Source of the DNA: Gulosibacter sp. 10 | GTDB lineage: Bacteria > Actinomycetota > Actinomycetes > Actinomycetales > Microbacteriaceae | NCBI RefSeq assembly: GCF_900163695.1 | Contig: NZ_FUIC01000036.1 | Location: 1 to 35,905, forward strand | Direction of reading: 5' to 3' | DNA: 35,905 nucleotides | Part shown: in pieces, positions 24,349 to 33,145 of the stretch | How positions within the stretch are numbered: position 1 is the first letter of the stretch | How the letters are laid out: each line of letters opens with the position of its first letter | The notes under the pieces: model-generated | Database searches by the model: none | What the model saw: the letters and a program-made list of their open reading frames with translations, nothing else | Told to the model about the DNA's origin: nothing | Program-made: the position numbers and the translations under genes

Positions 24349-25080
24349 ATGACGGCGTCGCCGACCCGCGTCGATATCGTCACGATCTTCCCCCAGTTCT
24401 TCGACGTGCTGGACATCTCGCTGCTGGGCAAGGCCCGGGCGAAGGGCATCGTGGATCTGCGGGTGCACGACCTCCGCGACGCCGCGCACGACCGCCACCG
24501 CACCGTGGACGACACCCCGTACGGCGGCGGCGCCGGCATGGTCATGCGGCCGGAGCCGTGGGGCGAGACGCTCGACGGCATCCTGGACGCCGCGGAGCCG
24601 CGGGCCGAGGCCCCGCTCATCGTCTTCCCCTCCCCCGCCGGGGAGGTCTTCACGCAGGCCGCCGCGCGCCGGTACGCCGCGGAGCCGCATCTCGTCTTCG
24701 GCTGCGGCCGGTACGAGGGCATCGACCAGCGCGTGTTCGACTACGCGGCCTCCCGTGCCCGCGTCGAGCTCGTCTCGCTCGGCGACTACGTGCTCAACGG
24801 CGGCGAGGTGGCCGTCATGGCCATGATCGAGGCCTTCGGGCGGCTCATCCCCGGCGTCGTCGGCAATCCCGCCTCGCTCGTCGAGGAGTCGCACGAGGAC
24901 GGCCTGCTCGAGTACCCGAGCTATACGAAGCCCGCCTCGTGGCGCGGCCGCGAGGTGCCCGAGATCCTCCTGAGCGGGCACCACGCCAGGATCGAGGCGT
25001 GGCGGCACGAGCAGCAGGTCGAGCGGACCAGGCGCGTCCGGCCCGATCTCTACGAGGCGTGGGCCGCGCGGCCCGAATAG
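24349..25080 (+). CDS. trmD: tRNA (guanine-37-N1)-methyltransferase
   Basis: SPOUT-family enzyme that methylates G37 of tRNAs with S-adenosylmethionine and prevents frameshifting. The 243 residues show the trefoil-knot motifs [19 protein letters not shown] and [20 protein letters not shown], the flexible lid [18 protein letters not shown] and the C-terminal [20 protein letters not shown]. Normal length. Last of the classical operon rpsP-khpA-rimM-trmD, with a racemase gene 17 bases further on. Confidence 0.97.
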   Translation: MTASPTRVDIVTIFPQFFDVLDISLLGKARAKGIVDLRVHDLRDAAHDRHRTVDDTPYGGGAGMVMRPEPWGETLDGILDAAEPRAEAPLIVFPSPAGEVFTQAAARRYAAEPHLVFGCGRYEGIDQRVFDYAASRARVELVSLGDYVLNGGEVAVMAMIEAFGRLIPGVVGNPASLVEESHEDGLLEYPSYTKPASWRGREVPEILLSGHHARIEAWRHEQQVERTRRVRPDLYEAWAARPE

Positions 25081-25097
25081 CCCGCCGAGGACGACTC

Positions 25098-25766
25098 GTG
25101 GACGAGCCGCAGCAGCGGGACGCATCGACGCGGCCGCGGACCGTGCTGCTGGTGAATCCCAACATGAACCGCCGCACGACGGCGCTCATGACGGGGCTGG
25201 CGCAGGTGGAGCTGCCGTCGGCGGTTCGCGTCGCGGGGGTCACCGCCGAGCGGGGGCCCGCGATGATCGTCGACCCTGCCGCGCTGGCTCGGGCGGAGGG
25301 CGCGGTGCTCGACGTCGCCAGGAAGGCCGTCGAGGCGCATCGGCCCGACGCTGTGATCGTGGCGGCGATCGGCGACCCGGGGCGCGCGGCGCTGCAGCGC
25401 GCCCTCGACGTCCCCGTGATCGGCATCGGCCAGGCCTCGATCCGCGCCGCGGCGGCCGGCGGACGCCGCTTCGGCATGGCCACGACCACGCATGAGCTCG
25501 TCGGCGCCTACGGCTGCCGCGAGCGGTTCACGGGCGTGAGCCTCAGCCGCCGCGGGCCGCTCGAGCTCGCCTCGGACCCGGAGGCCCAGTACCTCGAGCT
25601 GCTCGAGGCCGTGCGCGCGAGCCGGGCGCGGGGCGCCGAGGCCGTGATCATCGCCGGCGGCCCGCTCAGCGATACCGCGCGCCGCCTGCGCGACGCGGTC
25701 GATCTCCCGATCGTCGAGCCGGTGCCCGCGGCGTGCGCGCTGCTGCGCGAGACCGGGATCGTCTAG
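25098..25766 (+). CDS. Asp/Glu/hydantoin racemase family protein
   Basis: A 222-residue protein of the aspartate/glutamate/hydantoin racemase superfamily. It reads TVLLVNPNMNRRTTALMTGL at the N-terminus (the substrate-binding N-P-N), ends with the typical PIVEPVPAACALLRETGIV, and has GGRRFGMATTTHELVGAYGC in the middle. The two catalytic cysteines of the family should lie in the GDPG- and E-P-region: at the first position I see AAIGDPGRAAL, with no cysteine, and the only cysteines are in YGCRERF and PAACAL, so the first is replaced and racemase activity is doubtful. GTG start with GAGG 8 bases upstream. Probably co-transcribed with trmD but functionally unrelated. Confidence 0.8.
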   Translation: MDEPQQRDASTRPRTVLLVNPNMNRRTTALMTGLAQVELPSAVRVAGVTAERGPAMIVDPAALARAEGAVLDVARKAVEAHRPDAVIVAAIGDPGRAALQRALDVPVIGIGQASIRAAAAGGRRFGMATTTHELVGAYGCRERFTGVSLSRRGPLELASDPEAQYLELLEAVRASRARGAEAVIIAGGPLSDTARRLRDAVDLPIVEPVPAACALLRETGIV

Positions 25767-25841
25767 CGCGCGCCCGCGAGATCCGGCTCGAGGTCGTGGG
25801 CGGCCCAGACGCGCTCGCCCGCTGAGCGGCTCCCGGCCCTG

Positions 25842-27395
25842 CTAGCGGCCGAGGAACTTCTGCAGCTGCTCGAGCTCCTCGGGGGTCGGGCCGTCGCCGC
25901 CGGGCTTCGCGGCGCCGAACGCCGCGCCCGCCGGCTTGTCCTGCTTCGGGGCGGGCTCGACGCCCCGCTTGGCGGGGTTGCCGGAGAAGCGCTTGCCCTT
26001 CGCGGCCTTCTTGCTCTTCTTGGCGCCGCCACGGGCGGGGGCCCCGCCGCCCATCGGGCCCATGCCGGGGATGCCCGGGGTCGCGCCGCGGGCCATCGTG
26101 CGCATCATCTTCGACATGCCGTCGAACCGCTTGATGAGCTCGTTGATCTCGCTGACCTGCGTGCCCGAGCCCCGCGCGATGCGGGCCCGGCGCGAGCCGT
26201 TCAGCACCTTCGGGTTGTTCCGCTCGAGCGGGGTCATCGACTGGATGATCGCCTCGATGCGCACCAGGCTCGACTCGTCGAAGTTCTCGACCTGCGACTT
26301 CATGCTCTTGTCCATGCCGGGGAGCATGCCGATCATCTTCTTGAAGTTGCCGGCCTTGCGGACCTGCTGCATCTGCTTCAGGAAGTCGTCGAGGGTGAAG
26401 CGATCCTTCGCGATCTTCTCGGCGGTCTTGCGCGCCTCCTCCTCGTCGAAGGCCTTCTGCGCCTGCTCGATGAGCGAGAGCACGTCGCCCATGTTGAGGA
26501 TGCGCGAGGCCATGCGGTCGGGATGGAAGACCTCGAGATCCTCGAGCCGCTCGCCCGTGGACGCGTAGAGGATGGGCTTGCCGGTGGTCTGCGCGACCGA
26601 GAGCGCGGCGCCGCCGCGGGTGTCGCCGTCGAGCTTGGTGAGCACGACGCCGGTGAAGTCCACGCCGTCGAGGAAGGCCTTGGCGGTCGCGACCGCGTCC
26701 TGGCCGATCATCGAGTCGATCGTGAACAGCACCTCGTCCGGGTCGGTGGCCTCCTTGATGAGGCGCGCCTGGCGCATGAGCTCCTCGTCGACACCGAGAC
26801 GGCCCGCGGTGTCGATGATGACGATGTCGTGGAGCTTCTCCTCGGCGAGCCGCATCGACTCGCGGGCCACGCGCACCGGGTCGCCGACGCCGTTGCCGGG
26901 CTCGGGCGCGAACACGGGCACGCCGGCCTGGTCGCCGACGATCTGCAGCTGGGTGACCGCGTTCGGGCGCTGGAGGTCGGCCGCCACGAGCATCGGCGAG
27001 TGCTTCTGCCCCGCGAGGTGCTTCGCGAGCTTGCCCGCGAGCGTGGTCTTGCCGGCGCCCTGGAGGCCGACGAGCATGATGACCGTCGGCGGGCGCTTCG
27101 CCAGGTTGAGCGGCCGCGACTCCTTGCCGCCGAGGATGCGGACGAGCTCCTCGTTGACGATCTGCACGACCTGCTGCGCGGGGTTCAGCGCGCGGTTCAC
27201 CTCGTCGCCAAGGGCGCGCTCGCGCACGTGCGCGGCGAACTCCTTGACCACGGGGAGGGCGACGTCGGCCTCCAGCAGGGCGCGACGGATCTCGCGCACC
27301 GTGCCGTCGACGTCGGCGGCGGTGAGCCTGCCCTTCGAGCGGAGGTTGCCGAGGGCTTCAACGAGCCGATCTGAGAGGTTCCCGAACATAGCCAT
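25842..27395 (-). CDS. ffh: Signal recognition particle GTPase Ffh
   Basis: Protein subunit of the signal recognition particle; binds 4.5S RNA and hydrophobic signal sequences and docks with FtsY. The 517 residues comprise the N domain (1-90), the G domain with G1 GLQGAGKTTLAGK, G3 DTAGR and G4 TKLDGDTRGG, and the methionine-rich M domain (about 325-440; FLKQMQQVRKAGNFKKMIGM, RIARGSGTQVSEINELIKRF). A basic Lys/Gly/Pro-rich tail of about 80 residues follows. An ATG two codons inside (27389) is an alternative start. Confidence 0.96.
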   Translation of the reverse strand: MAMFGNLSDRLVEALGNLRSKGRLTAADVDGTVREIRRALLEADVALPVVKEFAAHVRERALGDEVNRALNPAQQVVQIVNEELVRILGGKESRPLNLAKRPPTVIMLVGLQGAGKTTLAGKLAKHLAGQKHSPMLVAADLQRPNAVTQLQIVGDQAGVPVFAPEPGNGVGDPVRVARESMRLAEEKLHDIVIIDTAGRLGVDEELMRQARLIKEATDPDEVLFTIDSMIGQDAVATAKAFLDGVDFTGVVLTKLDGDTRGGAALSVAQTTGKPILYASTGERLEDLEVFHPDRMASRILNMGDVLSLIEQAQKAFDEEEARKTAEKIAKDRFTLDDFLKQMQQVRKAGNFKKMIGMLPGMDKSMKSQVENFDESSLVRIEAIIQSMTPLERNNPKVLNGSRRARIARGSGTQVSEINELIKRFDGMSKMMRTMARGATPGIPGMGPMGGGAPARGGAKKSKKAAKGKRFSGNPAKRGVEPAPKQDKPAGAAFGAAKPGGDGPTPEELEQLQKFLGR

Positions 27396-27424
27396 AGGGA
27401 GCCATTCTACCGCGTCGAGGACGG

Positions 27425-28327
27425 TCAGTCAGCGGCGATCTCCACGAGTTCCGCCGCCGCGTCCGGCAGCGCCCGATCCTCGCGCCAGACCGCCGTGAGC
27501 GGCCGCCGCAGCTCGAGGCCGCGCACCGGCACGCGGATGAGGCGTCGGGCCGCGAGATCCTCGGCCACGGTGATCGTGCTCATCACCGAGGGGGCGATCC
27601 CCGCCGCCACGGCGCCGCGCACCGAGGTCACCGCAGAGAACTCCGCGGCGGGCGGCGCGAGCTCGAGGCCGGCGTCGAACTCGCCCAGGATGTGCTCGAG
27701 CGCCTGGCGGGTGCCGGATCCCTCCTCCCGGACGACCAGCGGGGTGCCCGCGAGCTCGGCCGCGTCGATCCCTTCGGACAGGTCGGCCCACGGGTGGTCG
27801 GGGGCGACCACCACGACCAGCTCGTCGTGCCCGACCGTGCGCATCGCGAGGTCCCGAGGCAGGTCGAGCGTCTCGATGAAGCCGAGCGACACCGTGCCCG
27901 CCTGCACCTCGCGCACGACCTCCACCGAGTTGACGGCGTGCACGTGCGGGCTCGCGGTGCCGTTCGCGCCCCTGGTCTTCAGCGTTCCGAGCCACTTGGG
28001 GAGCAGATAGCCCGCGATGGTCTGCGAGGCCGCGACCCAGAGCTCGGCGTCCTCGTCGACGCGCAGCGAGTCGAGGCGGGTCCTGAACGCCTCGGTGGCC
28101 GCGAGCAGGTCCGCGGCCCAGTCGGCCACGATCTGGCCCGCCTCCGTGGGCTTCGAGCCGCGCGCGCCGCGTTCCAGGAGGGCGAGGCCGAGCTCCCGCT
28201 CGAGCCGGCGCATCCGCTCCGACACCGACTGCTGCGAGCGGCCCACCTGCGCGGCCACGGCGCTGATGCTGCCGACATCGACGACGCGGACGAAGAGGCC
28301 GAGCGATTCGTGGTCGAGATGCCGCAT
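27425..28327 (-). CDS. LysR-family transcription regulator
   Basis: A 300-residue LysR-type regulator. The winged helix lies at about 1-62 (LGLFVRVVDVGSISAVAAQV, GRSQQSVSERMRRLERELGL), the linker helix follows, and the effector-binding domain covers about 90-295. The ATG at 28327 gives the standard N-terminus MRHLDHESLGLF, although no good Shine-Dalgarno is visible; an upstream ATG at 28366 would overlap the divergent gene. The target is not obvious: the divergent gene, 37 bases away, is a gamma-carbonic-anhydrase-like protein, and the usual divergent arrangement makes it a candidate. Confidence 0.88.
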   Translation of the reverse strand: MRHLDHESLGLFVRVVDVGSISAVAAQVGRSQQSVSERMRRLERELGLALLERGARGSKPTEAGQIVADWAADLLAATEAFRTRLDSLRVDEDAELWVAASQTIAGYLLPKWLGTLKTRGANGTASPHVHAVNSVEVVREVQAGTVSLGFIETLDLPRDLAMRTVGHDELVVVVAPDHPWADLSEGIDAAELAGTPLVVREEGSGTRQALEHILGEFDAGLELAPPAAEFSAVTSVRGAVAAGIAPSVMSTITVAEDLAARRLIRVPVRGLELRRPLTAVWREDRALPDAAAELVEIAAD

Positions 28328-28364
28328 GGGATCAATGTACCCGCGAAGGTGAGAAACTTGCCTC

Positions 28365-28922
28365 ATGACGAATGGACCCCTGATTCTGCCCTTCGACGGC
28401 AAGACCCCGCGCATCCACGCGTCCGCGTGGATCGCCCCGAACGCCACGATCATCGGCGACGTGGAGATCGGCCCCGACTCAAGCGTGTTCTACGGCTGCG
28501 TGCTGCGCGGCGACTCCGGCGCGATCCGGGTGGGCGCGCGCTCGAACATCCAGGACGGCACGATCGTGCACGTCGACGCGGACGCGCCCTGCACGCTGGG
28601 CGACGACGTGACGGTCGGCCACTCCGCGATGCTGCACGGCACGACCGTGGGCGACGGCACGCTCGTCGGCATGTCCTCCTCGCTGCTGAGCCACTCGGTC
28701 ATCGGCGAGGGCACGCTCATCGCGGCGGGCGCCGTGGTGCTCGAGCACGCCGAGATCCCCGCCCGCTCGCTGGCCGCGGGGATCCCCGCGAAAGTGCGCC
28801 GCGAGCTGAGCGAGGAGGAGTCCACCGCGTTCATCCCGCACGCGGGCGGCTACGTGGAGCTCTCGAAGGCGCAGGCCGGCGTCGCCGAGGCGCTCTCGCT
28901 CGACGACGTGCGGTACGAGTAG
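28365..28922 (+). CDS. Gamma-carbonic anhydrase-like hexapeptide protein
   Basis: A 185-residue left-handed beta-helix protein. Hexapeptide repeats run from about residue 20 to 135 (IIGDVEIGPDSSVFYGCVLR, VGDGTLVGMSSSLLSHSVIG). The three zinc or iron ligands of the gamma-carbonic anhydrase family are at H69 (TIVHVD), H86 and H91 (GHSAMLHG), with the correct five-residue step between the last two; R48 and D50 in LRGD match the conserved active-site region. Many members of this group (YrdA/PaaY-type) lack proven CO2 hydration, so the activity is uncertain. Monocistronic, ending in a hairpin shared with ftsY. Confidence 0.85.
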   Translation: MTNGPLILPFDGKTPRIHASAWIAPNATIIGDVEIGPDSSVFYGCVLRGDSGAIRVGARSNIQDGTIVHVDADAPCTLGDDVTVGHSAMLHGTTVGDGTLVGMSSSLLSHSVIGEGTLIAAGAVVLEHAEIPARSLAAGIPAKVRRELSEEESTAFIPHAGGYVELSKAQAGVAEALSLDDVRYE

Positions 28923-28929
28923 CGACCGC

Positions 28930-28958
28930 CGCCGGGGAGGCGGCCGCCCTCCCCGGCG
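28930..28958. terminator. Hairpin between convergent genes
   Basis: Perfect 11-bp stem CGCCGGGGAGG (28930-28940) and CCTCCCCGGCG (28948-28958) with a 7-base loop, between the stops of the gamma-carbonic-anhydrase-like gene and ftsY. No clear T run. Confidence 0.6.
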
Positions 28959-28961
28959 CGG

Positions 28962-29843
28962 CTACGCGTCGGCGAGCAGCTGCTCGGCGAACACGTGCGG
29001 CGTGAAGCCGGAGAGGTCGTTGATGCCCTCGCCGGTGCCGATGAGCTTGATCGGCAGGCCGGTGCGCTCCTGCACCGAGAGCACGAAACCGCCCTTGGCG
29101 GAGCCGTCGAGCTTCGTGACGACGAGGCCGGTGACGCCGGCGTGCTCGATGAACGCCTCGGCCTGCGAGACGCCGTTCTGCCCCGTGGTCGCGTCGAGAA
29201 CGAGCAGCACCTCGCTGACGGGGGCGAGCTTCTCGACCACGCGGTGGATCTTCGTGAGCTCGTCCATGAGCCCCGCCTTCGTCTGCAGGCGGCCCGCCGT
29301 GTCGATCACGACCATCTCGATGCCCTCCCGCATCGCCACCTCCACCGTCTGATAGGCGACGGAGGCGGGATCCTGGCCGAACTGCTGCGGCCGCACGATG
29401 CGCACGTCCGCCCGCATGGCCCAGGTGTCGAGCTGCTCCACCGCGGCGGCGCGGAAGGTGTCCGCCGCCCCGACCACGACCGTGCGGTCGAAGTTGCGCA
29501 GGAACCGGGCGAACTTGCCGATCGTGGTGGTCTTGCCGACCCCGTTGACGCCCACCATGAGCGTCACCGCCGGACGCTCGCTGAGGTTCAGCGTGGTGTC
29601 GAACTTCGCGAGCCGGTCCTCGATCACCTCGCGGAGCATCCGCCTGAGGTCGGCGGGATCGGTCGTGTTGAAGCGGTCGACCTGGTCCCGCAGCTCCTCG
29701 AGCACCTCGTCGGTGATCGTCGGGCCGAAGTCAGCCGTCAGCAGCGCGTCCTCGAGGTCCTCCCACGTCGACTCGTCGATCGTGGGCCGCTTGAACATGG
29801 TGCGCAGGGCGCCGCCGAGCGACCAGGATTTACGTTCCGCCAT
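28962..29843 (-). CDS. ftsY: Signal recognition particle receptor FtsY
   Basis: Membrane-associated GTPase that receives the SRP-ribosome complex. The 293-residue protein consists of little more than the NG core: N domain from ESTWEDLEDALLTADFGPTI, G1 GVNGVGKTTTIGK, DTFRAAAVEQL, G3 DTAGR and G4 TKLDGSAKGG. The long acidic A domain of many FtsY proteins is missing; the protein begins with a basic amphipathic segment MAERKSWSLGGALRTMFKRP that could serve as lipid anchor. The ATG at 29843 is the first start giving this N-terminus; the frame is open upstream through the divergent phosphatase gene but that is antisense. Confidence 0.95.
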   Translation of the reverse strand: MAERKSWSLGGALRTMFKRPTIDESTWEDLEDALLTADFGPTITDEVLEELRDQVDRFNTTDPADLRRMLREVIEDRLAKFDTTLNLSERPAVTLMVGVNGVGKTTTIGKFARFLRNFDRTVVVGAADTFRAAAVEQLDTWAMRADVRIVRPQQFGQDPASVAYQTVEVAMREGIEMVVIDTAGRLQTKAGLMDELTKIHRVVEKLAPVSEVLLVLDATTGQNGVSQAEAFIEHAGVTGLVVTKLDGSAKGGFVLSVQERTGLPIKLIGTGEGINDLSGFTPHVFAEQLLADA

Positions 29844-29894
29844 GCCATTAGGGTACGGGATGAGCAGGCGCAGGCGAGAGAACGGCGAGGCGAC

Positions 29895-30464
29895 ATGAGA
29901 ATCGGGTTGATCCGGCACGGCGAGACCGACTGGAACGTGGCGTCCCGGCTGCAGGGCGCCGCCGACATCCCGCTCAACGACAACGGCATCCTGCAGGCCG
30001 AAGAGGCCGGGGAGCTGCTGCGCGGCCAGCCCTGGAGCCGCGCCGTCTCCTCCCCGCTCGGCCGCACCCGCCACACCGCCCGCATCGTGACGCGGGCGAT
30101 GGGGCTCGGCGAGCCCGAGATCGTGGCGGACCTCATCGAGCGGGGCTTCGGCGTGCTCGAGGGGCAGTCCGTCTACCTCCCGGACGGCTCCCGGCGCGAT
30201 CTCACCCATCCGTCGGTCGAGCCGACCGATGCCGTGCGCACCCGCGCGCTCACCGCGCTGCGCGCGATCGCGGAGGCCCATCCCGAGGAGAACGTGCTCG
30301 CCTTCACCCACGGCGCGGTCGTCCGCCAGACGCTGAACGCCCTGATGGCGCGGCCCGCTCCGAGGATCGCGAACCTCAGCCTGTCGATCATCGAGACCGA
30401 TCCGGCGCACCCGCACGGCTTCTCCGTCTGGTCGGCGAACGGGTATCCGATGCGCCTGGACTAG
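29895..30464 (+). CDS. Histidine phosphatase family protein
   Basis: A 189-residue enzyme of the phosphoglycerate-mutase-like histidine phosphatase superfamily. The catalytic RHG motif is at the start (MRIGLIRHGETDWNVASRLQ), followed by a conserved arginine in SSPLGRTRHTARI, E in IERGFGVLEGQS, and the second histidine in LAFTHGAVVRQTL. It is too short for a true phosphoglycerate mutase, and belongs with small broad phosphatases such as CobC- or GpmB-like proteins; the substrate is unknown. GAGGCGAC precedes the ATG. It is divergent from ftsY with only 51 bases between the starts. Confidence 0.88.
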   Translation: MRIGLIRHGETDWNVASRLQGAADIPLNDNGILQAEEAGELLRGQPWSRAVSSPLGRTRHTARIVTRAMGLGEPEIVADLIERGFGVLEGQSVYLPDGSRRDLTHPSVEPTDAVRTRALTALRAIAEAHPEENVLAFTHGAVVRQTLNALMARPAPRIANLSLSIIETDPAHPHGFSVWSANGYPMRLD

Positions 30465-30499
30465 AGCATGCTCCGCGAAAGCGTGTACCCTGTCCGATG

Positions 30500-30605
30500 G
30501 TGAAGGGGAGTATTCCTCTCGCGACGTTCTCGTCATCACGGATTCGGAACCCTACGTTCCGCCCGGGAGCGTCGGCCGCGGACCTGCGGCGGAAGAGACC
30601 TTCAG
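30500..30605 (+). promoter_or_regulatory. yybP-ykoY (manganese) riboswitch candidate
   Basis: The leader of terC has the signature of this riboswitch class: GAAGGGGAGTA (30502-30512) near its start and GAGACCTTC (30595-30603) at its end, able to form P1 by pairing TGAAGG (30501-30506) with CCTTCA (30599-30604). In between lie a hairpin CGGAAC...GTTCCG and a second CCGC...GCGG hairpin. The class binds Mn2+ and is typically found in front of TerC/Alx and MntP exporters, which matches the gene downstream. Recognised from the conserved bases; no covariance model was run. Confidence 0.8.
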
Positions 30606-30644
30606 AGCAGTCCCTTCGCGGACCACCTGGAGGCTATTGAACTA

Positions 30645-31895
30645 ATGGGTCATGTCGACTTGCTCGTATGGGGCATCAGCATCGCAGTCATCTGCGGCTT
30701 CTTCTTCTTCGACTTCTACTCGCACGTGAAGCACGCGCACGTGCCGTCCATGCGCGAGGCCGGCTTCTGGTCGATCTTCTACATCGTCATCGCCGTGCTC
30801 TTCATGGTCGGGCTCGGATTCTTCTGGAACTGGGACCAGGCCGGCGACTTCATCACCGGCTACGCCACCGAGAAGGCGCTCTCGGTGGACAACCTCTTCG
30901 TCTTCCTGCTGATGATGACGAGCTTCCAGGTGCCGAAGATCGCGCAGCAGAAGGTGCTGCTCATCGGCATCGCCATCGCACTCGTCCTGCGAACCGTCTT
31001 CATCATCGCCGGCGCCTGGGTGCTCGAGTCCTGGGCATGGGTCTTCTACATCTTCGGCGCCTGGCTGCTCTTCATGGCCGTCAGGCAGTTCATCGACTCC
31101 TTCGACGACTCCGATCCGGAGATGCCGGGCTGGGTCGCCCACCTGCGCAAGTTCATCCGCACCTCGGAGCACTACAACGACGACAAGTGGACCGTGGTCG
31201 AGAACGGCAAGAAGCTGTTCACCCCGCTGTTCCTCGTGATCGTGGCGCTCGGCATGACCGATCTGCTCTTCGCGCTCGACTCGATCCCCGCGATCTTCGG
31301 CATCACGCAGGAGCCGTACCTCGTGTTCATGGCGAACGCGTTCGCGCTGCTCGGTCTGCGCCAGCTCTACTTCCTGCTGGACGGCCTGCTCTCGCGGCTC
31401 GTGTACCTGGACCTCGGCCTGGCGTTCATCCTCGGCTTCATCGGCGTGAAGCTCGTGTTCCACGCGCTGCACGTCAACGAGGTGCCCTTCATCAACGGCG
31501 GCGAGCCCGTCATGTGGGTACCCGAGATCCCCACCTGGTTCTCGCTCATCTTCATCTTCGGCACGCTCGTGATCGCCACCTTCGCGTCCATCATCTACGC
31601 GAAGGGCCGTGAGGAGGGCCGCGCGCAGCTGCAGCAGGAGATCGACGCCGACGAGGCGGAGGACGGCTCGGTCGAGGCCGAGGTCGCGGGCTCGGGCTCG
31701 GGCTCGGTGCAGGCTGCCGGGGATGCGGCCGGGACGGATGCCCCTGCGGCGGATGCGGTCGGGACCGACGTCGACGGTGCCGGCACGGCCGCGGAGCCCG
31801 GCGCGAAGGCGGATGCAGCGGCCGAGGACGAGCGCCGCGAGGAGTTCGGCCCGTACGTCCAGCGCGACTTCGACGAGGACCGTCGGCGCCCGTAG
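30645..31895 (+). CDS. TerC/Alx-family membrane protein (probable Mn2+ exporter)
   Basis: A 416-residue integral membrane protein of the TerC/Alx family, linked to manganese export and metal-stress tolerance. About nine hydrophobic segments lie in residues 1-320, with family motifs TEKALSVDNLFVFLLMMTSF and LGMTDLLFALDSIPAIFGIT; the acidic residues in SVDNLF and FALDSIP are conserved for metal passage. From about 322 a hydrophilic tail of some 95 residues, rich in Ala, Asp, Gly and Glu and probably disordered, is an extension not needed for the fold. GGAGG lies 11 bases before the ATG. The riboswitch upstream strongly supports Mn-induced expression. Confidence 0.9.
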   Translation: MGHVDLLVWGISIAVICGFFFFDFYSHVKHAHVPSMREAGFWSIFYIVIAVLFMVGLGFFWNWDQAGDFITGYATEKALSVDNLFVFLLMMTSFQVPKIAQQKVLLIGIAIALVLRTVFIIAGAWVLESWAWVFYIFGAWLLFMAVRQFIDSFDDSDPEMPGWVAHLRKFIRTSEHYNDDKWTVVENGKKLFTPLFLVIVALGMTDLLFALDSIPAIFGITQEPYLVFMANAFALLGLRQLYFLLDGLLSRLVYLDLGLAFILGFIGVKLVFHALHVNEVPFINGGEPVMWVPEIPTWFSLIFIFGTLVIATFASIIYAKGREEGRAQLQQEIDADEAEDGSVEAEVAGSGSGSVQAAGDAAGTDAPAADAVGTDVDGAGTAAEPGAKADAAAEDERREEFGPYVQRDFDEDRRRP

Positions 31896-31904
31896 GCGCC
31901 CTCA

Positions 31905-31954
31905 CGACGGCGAGGGGCGGCGGGAACCACGGTTCCCGCCGCCCCTCGCCGTCG
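31905..31954. terminator. Bidirectional terminator between terC and prpC
   Basis: A perfect 24-bp stem (31905-31928 with 31931-31954) and a 2-base centre, between the terC stop and the converging prpC stop. Very GC-rich, without a T run. Confidence 0.8.
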
Positions 31955-31999
31955 CCGTCCGTACGTCCCGGCGCTCCTGCGCGTCGCAGGCCCTGCGCA

Positions 32000-33121
32000 C
32001 TACGCCTTGCCGTCGAGGTGCCGCTCCTCCGGGCCGTTGTACACCGACAGCGGCCGGATGAGCGCGTTGTCCGCGTTCTGCTCCATGATGTGGGCGGTCC
32101 AGCCCGTGACCCGCGCGGCGACGAACAGCGGCGTGAAGGTCGGGGTGTCGAAGCCCATGAGGTGGTACGTGGGGCCGGCCGGGTAGTCCAGGTTGGGGTG
32201 GATGCCCTTGCGCGAGGTGAACTCCTCGGCGAGCGCGGTGTACAGGTCGAGCATGTCCTGTCGGCCGTAGTGCTCGATCATGCGCTCCATGGCCGCCTGC
32301 ATGGTCGGCACGCGCGAATCCCCGTTCTTGTACACGCGATGGCCGAAGCCCATGATCTTGCGCTTGCCGGCCAGCGCCTCGTCGAGCCACGGCACGACGT
32401 TCTCGGCGCTGCCGATCTCCTCGAAGATGTGCATGACGGCCTCGTTGGCGCCGCCGTGCAGCGCCCCCTTGAGCGCGCCGACGGCGCCGGTCACGGCGCT
32501 GTACAGATCGGAGAGGGTGGATGCGATGACGCGGGCGGTGAACGTCGAGGCGTTGAAGGAGTGCTCCGCGTAGAGCACCATCGAGACGCGGAACGCGTCG
32601 ACGACCTCGGGGGCGGCCTCCTCGCCGAAGGTCATCCACAGGAAGTTCTGCGCGTAGCCCAGGTCCTCGCGCGGCTCGACCGGGTCGAGCCCGTGCCGCC
32701 GCCGCTGGTCGTAGGCCACGACGGCGGGGATCGCGGCGAACAGCCGCTTCGCCTTGGCGAGGTCCGACTCGGCCGTGCTCTCCCCGCTGCTCGGGTCGGT
32801 GGCGCCGAGCACGGAGACGGCGGTGCGCAGCACGTCCATCGGATGCGCCGAGGCGGGCAGCGTGTCGATGAGGGTGCGCAGGTCGGGGTCGAGCGCGCGG
32901 CTGTGCCGCTCCTGCGCCACGAACTGCTCGAGCTCCGCAGAGGACGGGAGCTCGCCGTTCCACAGCAGCAGCGCCACCTCTTCGAAGCTGCACGACTCGG
33001 CGAGCTCCTGCACGGGGTACCCGCGGTACAGCAGCGAGTTGGTCTCGGGGTTGACCTTCGAGATGGCCGTGTAGTCGACCGGCACCCCGGCCAGGCCCTT
33101 GTAGACGTCCTTGTCGTTCAT
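32000..33121 (-). CDS. prpC: 2-Methylcitrate synthase
   Basis: Condenses propionyl-CoA with oxaloacetate to 2-methylcitrate, first step of the methylcitrate cycle. The 373-residue citrate-synthase-fold protein is of the short, dimeric type. Conserved sites: the histidine in GALKGALHGGANEAVM, the histidine in MGFGHRVYKNGDSR and the aspartate region in FDTPTFTPLFVAARVTGW (typical of PrpC/CitZ-type enzymes). Its N-terminus MNDKDVYKGLAGVPVDYTAI is the PrpC-type N-terminus. Last gene of the prpD-prpB-prpC operon, 24 bases behind prpB. Citrate synthase side activity is likely, but the neighbours decide the name. Confidence 0.93.
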   Translation of the reverse strand: MNDKDVYKGLAGVPVDYTAISKVNPETNSLLYRGYPVQELAESCSFEEVALLLWNGELPSSAELEQFVAQERHSRALDPDLRTLIDTLPASAHPMDVLRTAVSVLGATDPSSGESTAESDLAKAKRLFAAIPAVVAYDQRRRHGLDPVEPREDLGYAQNFLWMTFGEEAAPEVVDAFRVSMVLYAEHSFNASTFTARVIASTLSDLYSAVTGAVGALKGALHGGANEAVMHIFEEIGSAENVVPWLDEALAGKRKIMGFGHRVYKNGDSRVPTMQAAMERMIEHYGRQDMLDLYTALAEEFTSRKGIHPNLDYPAGPTYHLMGFDTPTFTPLFVAARVTGWTAHIMEQNADNALIRPLSVYNGPEERHLDGKA

Positions 33122-33145
33122 TCGGGTGCTCCTATCTGTGGCGCG

